Positions 6,518 through 12,970 of a stretch of 15,912 bases of DNA are shown one piece after another. Source of the DNA: CAZGUG01 sp964529035 (GTDB lineage: Bacteria; Bacillota; Clostridia; Ch29); assembly GCA_964529035.1 (NCBI GenBank), contig CAZGUG010000045.1, forward strand, positions 1 to 15,912, in the 5' to 3' direction. The notes beneath the pieces were generated by a model. The model did no database searches. It was not told the origin of the DNA and saw nothing but the letters and a program-made list of their open reading frames with translations. Within the stretch, counting starts at the first letter, position 1, and every line of letters begins with the position of its first letter. The position numbers and the translations under genes are program-made.

Positions 6518-6546
6518 TTCAGACAATTTGAAATTGTCCCTATAAT
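6518..6546 (+). promoter_or_regulatory. Promoter of the WYL regulator with a spacer operator
   Basis: TTCAGA (6518-6523), a 17-nt spacer and TATAAT (6541-6546) form a sigma-A-type promoter with a weak -35. The perfect dyad GACAATT-TGA-AATTGTC (6522-6538) fills the spacer almost exactly, so a protein bound there would block polymerase. The inferred 5' leader is ~160 nt and includes a CCGAC/GTCGG hairpin (6578-6594). Autoregulation by the WYL protein is possible but unproven. Confidence 0.5.
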
Positions 6547-6713
6547 CTTGCTGTATATGTATAATACCACAGGTACGCCGACAAAGAGCGTCGGGAACAC
6601 ACGTTTTTCTTGCAATTTAAAGGGTTATAGCAATTTATAGCGAATAATACCAGGGAATCGCATCCCGCCGGTTTTGACTAATAGTATTAAAAACTTTGAG
6701 GAAGGTGATGTAA

Positions 6714-7743
6714 ATGGTACCAGGCAGGCAATCCAAAACTCCAACCTTCAGCCGTGCTCGGTTTGCACGCCTATATCACATACATAATTCACTGTGCTCA
6801 AAGAGCTATCCCAATGTGCCGGTTCTCACCGAACAACTGGAGGTAAGCAAGCGAACTGTGGAAAGGGATATTGAATACTTGAGGGACAGGCTGGGGGCCC
6901 CCATTTTGTACAGCCATAAGAAAAGAGGTTACTACTATGAAAATTGTGACTTTCAACTGCTTCCTGTAAACCTTACCGAGGGTGAGTTGATAGCCCTGTT
7001 CCTTGGGCAAAACCTCCTTGCCCAATGCATAGGTACGCCCCTTGAGGATTACATCCGCAGTGCCTTTGAAAAAATCCTAACAATGATGCAAAAGGGAATA
7101 TCGGTTGACTGGCATACGATAGAAGAGACCATATCCTTTGACGTGAAGCCCTTAAGGGGGAGATGAAAAAAAAGTTGCCCAAATGTACGGCTGCCTCGCT
7201 ACCGCTATAGGCGAAAAAAACACCGTATGGATAAAATACTATGGGGCAGTCAAGGATGAGACCAATGAGCGGTACGTGGACCCGTACCATTTGCGTTACC
7301 ACCAGGGGGCCTGGTACCTTATCGGGTACTGCCATCTACGGGAGGCGATAAGGATTTTCGCCCTTGACCGCATCCTTGATATTAAACGTACCGAAAAGAC
7401 CTTCGTGGTGGACCCGGGGTTTTCACTGGAGGAATACCTGGAAGGCTCCCTTGGCATAGAACACGGTGAAGGACTGCATGATGTGACAATACGGTTTGAC
7501 AGCCACCAGGCCTGCTGGATCAGGGAACGCCGCTGGCACCCCAGTCAACGCCTTGAGTTTCAAGATGACTGTTCGCTGGTCCTTAAAATGACCATAAGCA
7601 GCCTGAATGAGGTTAAACGCTGGGTGCTGGGTTTCGGGGGCCACGCGGAAGTTTTGGAGCCAGAAGAACTGAGGCGATCTGTTGCAGAGGAAATCGAGTC
7701 AATGAAGCATGTATATAATAAACCAGGGGGACGGGGGTATTGA
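6714..7743 (+). pseudogene. WYL-family transcriptional regulator, split by a +1 frameshift
   Basis: Two frames together make one ~340-residue WYL regulator. The first (6714-7166, 150 residues) has a winged helix-turn-helix (VPVLTEQLEVSKRTVERDIEYL, residues ~37-58) and ends in SFDVKPLRG. The second continues from about 7159 (GDEKKVAQMYG...) through the WYL domain (GAWYLIGYC at ~7306-7332) and a C-terminal WCX-type domain to 7743. The join is a run of five Gs (7156-7160): removing one G restores PLRGDEKKVAQ, as expected for the family. The start ATG 6714 has AGGAAGGTG 6 nt upstream. WYL proteins usually repress or activate in response to nucleic-acid or nucleotide ligands. The shift may be a real mutation, a homopolymer sequencing error, or less likely programmed frameshifting. 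Confidence 0.8.
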
Positions 7744-7744
7744 T

Positions 7745-8452
7745 TCAACGAGGCTCTGCGGGGTTTTTCATCCGTTCCAAAAACTCTTCAATATCCCGGA
7801 TTACATTACCGGCAGCCGGGCTGTGCAGCATCACATGCCCGGAATTCTCGTAAAACTTCATCCTCTTAATTTCCGAACTGATACTGTCAAACAGATATTT
7901 TGCGCTGCTTTTCCTCACTGTATCATCATCCAATCCCTGAGTTATCAGTACGGGACATATAATATCACTTAACAAAGGCTTAGTCTTATTAAGCAGTATT
8001 CTGAAGTTCCATAGGGCGGATGCGGGGAATTTAACCGTGGCCCTCGAATAGCGTTTTATTATTCTAAAATCCCTGCCGACAAGACCCCGGACGATATTGG
8101 AAAGTATCATCCTTACATCCCAGTAATGTATCGGTGTGTTTATTGTAACAATACCGGCAATATCGTATTTCAGGGCAAGGTTCACCGCTATCAGTCCGCC
8201 CATCGAAAACCCTATTATAAATACGAAGTCGCAGCCGGGCATAAGTTCCACAAGGCCGCGCTCCGCCGACTTGATCCAGTCGGTGTACCCGACCCCTTTG
8301 AGGTCACTGCGTCTTCCGGTGTGTCCTTTTAACCCAGGACAGGCCACCTTGTATCCCTTTGCCTTAAGCCGGGATGCCAAGGGACTTACTTCGTCCGCGC
8401 TGCCGCCGAAACCGTGTATTATCAAACATCCTGTGCTTTGATTATTTTTCAA
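7745..8452 (-). CDS. Alpha/beta hydrolase (carboxylesterase/lysophospholipase-like)
   Basis: A 235-residue serine hydrolase with all expected parts: the oxyanion motif HGFGG (13-17), the nucleophile elbow GFSMGG with Ser83, the acid in GLDDDTV (Asp175-177) and the catalytic His206 in SGHVMLHS. The layout matches Est30-type carboxylesterases and monoacylglycerol lipases, which cleave short to medium acyl esters in the cytoplasm. There is no signal peptide. The start is TTG at 8452 with AAAGGGGAT ~6 nt upstream. It converges on the WYL gene with the stop codons one base apart, so the 3' ends abut and no terminator separates them. The natural substrate cannot be read from the sequence. Confidence 0.85.
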   Translation of the reverse strand: MKNNQSTGCLIIHGFGGSADEVSPLASRLKAKGYKVACPGLKGHTGRRSDLKGVGYTDWIKSAERGLVELMPGCDFVFIIGFSMGGLIAVNLALKYDIAGIVTINTPIHYWDVRMILSNIVRGLVGRDFRIIKRYSRATVKFPASALWNFRILLNKTKPLLSDIICPVLITQGLDDDTVRKSSAKYLFDSISSEIKRMKFYENSGHVMLHSPAAGNVIRDIEEFLERMKNPAEPR

Positions 8453-8539
8453 GCCCTATCCCCTTTCCGCCCCCTTCAAATACTGGCAGACACCAAACAC
8501 GGCCTGTTATTCATGCATGAGCCGTCAGAACCTCCCTAA

Positions 8540-8881
8540 TCACTCTTCCACCAGGTAATCCTTTAACACCTGCCGGGTACTGTCCGCGAAGTCATCGGCA
8601 GCACCCCAGTCGAAATTGAATAAAACGCTTTGGGAGCTTCCGGTTGCAACCGACCTTACCTCGGTGAACCCCTTGAAGTTGTCGGATATAACCACCAGTG
8701 CAGCCTTATTGCCAGCCCTGAAATAGTATTTTTGAAACACCAGGGTACCTATTGTTTTGCCGTCCCCCAAATCGTACATTTCCTCGTGTATAAGTTCGGT
8801 TCCGATGCTGCTGTGATGTGCCCTTATCATCTCCAGTGCCTCCGCCGGAGACAGGCTGACCTTAAATGTCACTTTACTCAA
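8540..8881 (-). CDS. DUF6054 family protein
   Basis: A 113-residue soluble protein matching the DUF6054 family of clostridia: SKVTFKVSLSPAEALEMI at the start, a central HEEMYDLGDGKTIGTLVFQKYYFRA-type segment, then EVRSVATGSSQS and FDWGAADDFADS near the C-terminus. The family function is not known. The start is TTG at 8881, preceded by AGGAGGG with 6-nt spacing, which fixes it well. It lies 87 nt upstream of the hydrolase on the same strand and may share its transcript. Its own promoter faces away from the GH130 promoter. Confidence 0.85.
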   Translation of the reverse strand: MSKVTFKVSLSPAEALEMIRAHHSSIGTELIHEEMYDLGDGKTIGTLVFQKYYFRAGNKAALVVISDNFKGFTEVRSVATGSSQSVLFNFDWGAADDFADSTRQVLKDYLVEE

Positions 8882-8913
8882 TGTAATCCCTCCTAATTTT
8901 CCCGTCTTTTTAT

Positions 8914-8922
8914 ATTATACCA
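8914..8922 (-). promoter_or_regulatory. Extended -10 promoter of the DUF6054 gene
   Basis: On the minus strand the sequence is TGGTATAAT, a perfect -10 with the TGn extension, ~33 nt before the start codon. The -35 region is weak, and the palindrome CCGGCCGG (8926-8933) lies just upstream. Confidence 0.6.
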
Positions 8923-8985
8923 AAACCGGCCGGCTAATGAACTGCAAAAGAGTGGGTATTGACGCTATCTGACGCGATCGCAAAA

Positions 8986-9014
8986 TTGACAAAACAGATT
9001 ATTACATATAGAAT
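8986..9014 (+). promoter_or_regulatory. Sigma-A promoter of the mannan cluster
   Basis: TTGACA (8986-8991), a 17-nt spacer and TAGAAT (9009-9014): a near-consensus housekeeping promoter. It is ~180 nt upstream of the GH130 start, leaving a long leader. Confidence 0.8.
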
Positions 9015-9055
9015 TATAATAAGACCAATTCTCAAATAATGTTAATTCCAAAAAA

Positions 9056-9144
9056 CAGCTCGACAAGCTGCTCATTATTGATACTCATACCACCTATCAC
9101 CAGCGCAAGAATGCAATTGATACTCAATCATCAGCATAAGAATG
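9056..9144 (+). promoter_or_regulatory. Leader of the GH130 gene with hairpin and imperfect tandem repeat
   Basis: CAGCT-CGACA-AGCTG (9056-9070) is a 5-bp hairpin early in the transcript. It is followed by two imperfect direct repeats, 9077-9113 and 9116-9144. Each starts ATTGATACTCA or ATTGATACTCAA and ends CAGC(G/A)(C/T)AAGAATG. The repeats could be a protein-binding or RNA-regulatory site. No terminator is seen. Confidence 0.4.
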
Positions 9145-9201
9145 AAAAAGAATATTTTGTATGTCTAATTTTAATTATTCAAGGGAGGTTTGAATGAACT
9201 T

Positions 9202-10155
9202 ATGGAACAAAACAGCGCTCTCTTCAAAAGATATAAAGGAAACCCTATTATTACCCCTGCCAAATGGCCCTACTTGGCTAATGCTACTTTTAATCCCGGT
9301 GCGATTAAACACGATGGAGAAACCCTGCTCCTGGTACGGGTGGAAGATATGCGCGGTTTTTCCCATTTAACTGCTGCCCGCAGCAAAGATGGTAAAACCA
9401 ATTGGCGGATTAATGAAAAGCCCCTCTTAAAACCTGAATCCAGCATTGAAGAGGAGCAGTGGGGTCTGGAAGACCCCCGCATTGTCTACCTGGAGGACCG
9501 CCAGCAATATGCCATTACTTATGTTTCTTTTTCCAAGGATGGGCCTACTGTTTCTCTTGCCCTAAGCAATGATTTTAAGACTGTCGAACGCCAGGGGGCG
9601 ATGCTCCCTCCCGAGGACAAGGATGCCTCCTTGTTTCCCAGGAAAATTAACGGTCGATATGTTCTTATACATCGTCCTATAATCAGGGGCGAGGCCCATA
9701 TCTGGATTTCCTTTTCACCGGATTTAAAATACTGGGGAGACCACAAAATATTGTTGCCGGTACGCCCGGGCTGGTGGGACTGCTCCAAGGTCGGCCTGGG
9801 ACCACCGCCAATCGAAACTAAAGATGGTTGGCTGGTCATATATCACGGTATAAGAGTTACGGCCTCAGGCAGCCTCTATCGGGTAGGCCTGGCCTTACTG
9901 GATCTGGATGAGCCCTGGAAAGTTATCAAACGCAGTGATTACTGGGTCTTCGGTCCCCGTGAAAGCTACGAACGGGTTGGCGATGTGCCGGGAGTAACTT
10001 TCCCCACCGGTATCACTGTAGATAAAAAAAGCGGGGAGCTTCATGTTTATTACGGAGCCGCCGATTCTAATGTCTGCCTTGCAACCGCTAAGCTAGACAC
10101 ACTGGTAGACTTCATTCTAAACGATAGAACTCCGCATAAGAGCAAGTTGGATTAA
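9202..10155 (+). CDS. GH130 beta-mannoside phosphorylase or hydrolase
   Basis: A 317-residue glycoside hydrolase family 130 enzyme with a five-bladed beta-propeller. Visible family motifs are RYKGNPIIT (10-18), FNPGAI (30-35), the VRVED strand, WGLEDPRI with the proposed proton-donor Asp91, the FPRKINGRYVLIHRP segment (146-159) whose basic residues can bind phosphate, and the closing FPTGITV and YYGAADSNVCLAT. GH130 enzymes mostly phosphorolyse beta-mannosides to alpha-mannose-1-phosphate. The Arg and His residues favour phosphorylase over hydrolase, but the linkage preference (beta-1,2 or beta-1,4) is not readable. ATG 9202 lies 13 nt after AGGGAGG. An in-frame TTG at 9190 sits almost on the ribosome site and is less likely. 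The product fits the guanylyltransferase further downstream. Confidence 0.88.
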   Translation: MEQNSALFKRYKGNPIITPAKWPYLANATFNPGAIKHDGETLLLVRVEDMRGFSHLTAARSKDGKTNWRINEKPLLKPESSIEEEQWGLEDPRIVYLEDRQQYAITYVSFSKDGPTVSLALSNDFKTVERQGAMLPPEDKDASLFPRKINGRYVLIHRPIIRGEAHIWISFSPDLKYWGDHKILLPVRPGWWDCSKVGLGPPPIETKDGWLVIYHGIRVTASGSLYRVGLALLDLDEPWKVIKRSDYWVFGPRESYERVGDVPGVTFPTGITVDKKSGELHVYYGAADSNVCLATAKLDTLVDFILNDRTPHKSKLD

Positions 10156-10167
10156 GTAAAAGCAGCT

Positions 10168-10493
10168 ATGCTTGCCACCATTTCCTGGCGTACTTCGCCA
10201 CGACACTACGGTCCCCGGGAATGGGCCGCCAGTTTACTTATCATTGGTAAAAACACCTCTACCAACCACTGTGCATGGTTTTTCGCCGCGAAAAATAATG
10301 CCTGTCTGCCAAAAATATAACAGCTATGGTGCTTCCATTTCACACACAAGCAGGAGATTACCAGCTGTTTTTGGGACGTATTCACCATTATATCCCGTCA
10401 TCATTGCCGACAATGGATAAAAAACAATTTACAGTTGAACTAATGGTTCAACGCTATCCAAAAATTTACGGCAAAATAATAGAAAGAAAGTGA
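10168..10493 (+). pseudogene. Remnant of a GT4 glycosyltransferase gene
   Basis: Two pieces in different frames look like the two ends of one GT4 glycosyltransferase. From ATG 10168, MLATISWRTSPRHYGPREW is the typical N-terminus of a GT4 subgroup (usually ISWRTPPRHYGPWE). After ~25 residues this frame loses likeness and stops at 10320. A second frame from ~10299 to TGA 10493 carries GDYQLFLGRIH, the strand that opens the second Rossmann domain, and ends FTVELMVQRYPKIYGKI, like the family's C-terminal helix. About 300 codons normally between are missing, so large internal deletions plus frameshift are inferred. The next gene is an intact GT4 whose ribosome site overlaps the end of this remnant. 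Confidence 0.7.
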
Positions 10494-10502
10494 GGTGGAC
10501 TA

Positions 10503-12857
10503 ATGATTGTCCATAATTCCATAAACCGTTTAAAGGTAGCCTTCATCGCTACCTACCCCCCGCGGCAGTGCGGCATCGCTACCTTTACTGCCGACCTTTA
10601 TAATAGTCTTAAGGCTCTTCACAGCGAAGACGAACATAACGACTACCGGGACTGTCTGCAGGTAATCGCCCTTAACAATGACGCTAAAGAATATAACTAC
10701 GGCGACGAAGTCAGCTTTAAAATCAGGGCACCGTATCAAGGCGATTACCGCCAGGCTACTGATTTTATCAACCTTTCCCCGGTGGACGTAGTCTGCCTGC
10801 AGCACGAATTTGGCATCTTTGGCGGCGAAGACGGCAACAATATTTTCCCCCTGCTGGGCGCTTTGAAAAAACCTGTAGTAACAACCCTGCACACCGTCCT
10901 TGAGAAACCCACTGCCGGCCAGTTAAAAACCTTGAAATGGATCTGCGAATATTCCACCCTGGTGGTCGTGCTTGCCGAAAAAGCGGTAACGCTGCTGCAG
11001 GATGTTTACCAAGTACCGAAAGAAAAGATCGTAAAGATACACCACGGAACCCCGGACTTACCTTTCCTGGACACTTCCTATTATAAAGAACAATTTCAGG
11101 CCGAAGGGAAAAAGGTGTTATTAACCTTTGGTCTCCTTAGTCCTAACAAAGGTATTGAGCATGTCATTGCCGCCCTGCCGAAGGTCGTGCAGGAATTTCC
11201 CGACACCTTGTATTTTGTCCTCGGAGCCACTCACCCCGAGGTCAAGCGGCAGCATGGCGAAAAATACCGTCATTCGTTACAAAAGATGGTAAGAGATAAA
11301 GGTTTGCTGGACAATGTAGTATTCTATAATCAATACGTCACTACGAAACGCCTGCTGCAATTTATAATGGCCGCAGATATTTATCTGAACCCTTACATCA
11401 ACAAAGAACAGATTAGCTCCGGCACCCTGGCTTATGCCCTGGCCTGCGGCAAGGCCATCGTTTCAACGCCCTACTGGTACGCTGAGGAACTGCTTGCGAA
11501 CCAGCGCGGCTTTCTGGTACCCTTTCGCAACAATAAGGCCATTGGCGGGGCTTTGATTAAACTACTAAATAACGAAACCCTGCGGGATCGGATGCGGAAA
11601 TCCTCGTATGAGTATGGACGTCAGATGATCTGGAACAAGGTGGCCAAGGCGTATACCCGGACATTTGAACAGGCACTCCTTAATTACAGGAGCAGCAAGT
11701 CTCGCCTTATCCGCAAGGAAAACGTTAGCGAAGGTGCCATTATACCCGAAGTTAAATTAACTCACCTGCGCATTCTAACTGACGATACCGGGCTGTTCCA
11801 GCATGCTGCTTTTTCAATTCCTGACCGCTTCCACGGCTACTGTATCGATGACAATGCCCGGGCTTTAATTGTAACAATAATGAACTGGCGCCTCTTTAAG
11901 GACGAAAGTATCATCCCCCTGATACATGTGTACTTAGGTTTCCTTAATTACGCTTTTGACAGCGAAAGCCAGCGTGTACGCAACTTTATGTCCTACAACC
12001 GCCAATGGATGGAAGAAATAGGTTCTGAGGACAGCCAGGGGCGTACCATCTGGGCTCTAGGCTATACCATAGCCTATCCTCCCAACGATGCAATCTTAGG
12101 CTTGGCCAGCCGCCTTTTCAAACAGGCAGTTGGGGTGACCCCTTCCTTTACTTCCCCCCGGGCCTGGGCTCACACAATAATGGGTTCCCTGTATTACCTT
12201 AAGCGCTTTAGGGGAGATACTGAAGCACATAACGTGATCGAAAAACTAAGTCAAAAACTATTGGGGCTTTTCCAGGCCACGGCCCGAGAAGAGTGGTTCT
12301 GGTGTGAGGAAATTGTCACCTATGATAACGCCCGCCTGCCCCAGGCCCTGATAGCTGCCGGAAATTACCTGGCTGATGAAAAAATGCTGGCCACCGGCTT
12401 AAAAGCTTTAAACTGGCTAATTACCATCCAAACCGACCCTGTAAAGAAGCACCTTTCCCTTGTGGGTAATAATGGGTGGTACCAGTACGGTAAGGAAAAA
12501 GCGCGTTTTGATCAACAGCCTTTAGAAGTAGCTGCGCTGATCGATGCTTGCTACCAAGCCTACCTTGCTACTAAGGAAACACACTGGCACAAACATATGG
12601 ATTGGGCTTTCAATTGGTTTTTTGGCAATAACGACATCGGCCAGGTTGTCTATAATTTCACCACCGGCGGCTGCCACGACGGTCTCCAGCCTGGAGGGGT
12701 CAACCAGAACCAGGGTGCAGAATCTATAGTCTCCTTTTTGCTGGCTCTGCACCAGATGCAGCAGCCTGCCAGCTATATCGCTGCTGAAGATGTTAAAAAA
12801 AATACCGGGCAAGGGGTTATCAACTGTCCTCGGCCCATAAAAGTGTCTAGCCGGTAA
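10503..12857 (+). CDS. GT4 glycosyltransferase fused to an alpha-helical glycosidase-like domain
   Basis: The first ~400 of 784 residues are a GT-B fold family 4 transferase: the IATYPPRQCGIATFT loop near the N-terminus, HHGTPD, the LLTFGLLSPNKG strand that opens the nucleotide-sugar domain (~205-217), and SSGTLAYALACGKAIVSTPYWYAEELL (~303-330) matching the donor-binding region. Residues ~415-760 are all-helical with paired motifs (RFHGYCIDDNARAL ~441, TYDNARLPQAL ~605, FDQQPLEVAALIDA, GGCHDGLQP ~720), typical of (alpha/alpha)6-barrel glycosidases or epimerases. GT4 enzymes are retaining; GDP-mannose is the likely donor given the next gene. ATG 10503 is preceded by GAGGTGG at 4 nt. Whether the C-terminal domain cleaves, binds or trims the glycan is open. 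Confidence 0.8.
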   Translation: MIVHNSINRLKVAFIATYPPRQCGIATFTADLYNSLKALHSEDEHNDYRDCLQVIALNNDAKEYNYGDEVSFKIRAPYQGDYRQATDFINLSPVDVVCLQHEFGIFGGEDGNNIFPLLGALKKPVVTTLHTVLEKPTAGQLKTLKWICEYSTLVVVLAEKAVTLLQDVYQVPKEKIVKIHHGTPDLPFLDTSYYKEQFQAEGKKVLLTFGLLSPNKGIEHVIAALPKVVQEFPDTLYFVLGATHPEVKRQHGEKYRHSLQKMVRDKGLLDNVVFYNQYVTTKRLLQFIMAADIYLNPYINKEQISSGTLAYALACGKAIVSTPYWYAEELLANQRGFLVPFRNNKAIGGALIKLLNNETLRDRMRKSSYEYGRQMIWNKVAKAYTRTFEQALLNYRSSKSRLIRKENVSEGAIIPEVKLTHLRILTDDTGLFQHAAFSIPDRFHGYCIDDNARALIVTIMNWRLFKDESIIPLIHVYLGFLNYAFDSESQRVRNFMSYNRQWMEEIGSEDSQGRTIWALGYTIAYPPNDAILGLASRLFKQAVGVTPSFTSPRAWAHTIMGSLYYLKRFRGDTEAHNVIEKLSQKLLGLFQATAREEWFWCEEIVTYDNARLPQALIAAGNYLADEKMLATGLKALNWLITIQTDPVKKHLSLVGNNGWYQYGKEKARFDQQPLEVAALIDACYQAYLATKETHWHKHMDWAFNWFFGNNDIGQVVYNFTTGGCHDGLQPGGVNQNQGAESIVSFLLALHQMQQPASYIAAEDVKKNTGQGVINCPRPIKVSSR

Positions 12858-12878
12858 GGCATAAGAATAGCTTACAGG

Positions 12879-12925
12879 TTGCTGTTTTGCCACGGAACAG
12901 GTAACACGTCGCCTGTCGGCAGCAA
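12879..12925 (+). other. Stem-loop in the gap between GT4 and the GDP-mannose fusion gene
   Basis: TTGCTG (12879-12884) pairs with CAGCAA (12920-12925), and ACAGG (12897-12901) with CCTGT (12912-12916) inside. TGCC/GGCA offers an alternative outer helix. No T run follows, so it is not an intrinsic terminator; RNA processing or mRNA stabilisation is possible. Confidence 0.35.
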
Positions 12926-12970
12926 AAGTAAAATAACCATTATTATAGTGAAAAGGAGTGATTATTTTTT

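Noticed and set aside
10172..10420. 82-residue plus-strand protein gene
   Set aside because: It is out of frame with both recognisable GT4 fragments in the same stretch, has no ribosome site, and its residues resemble no protein.
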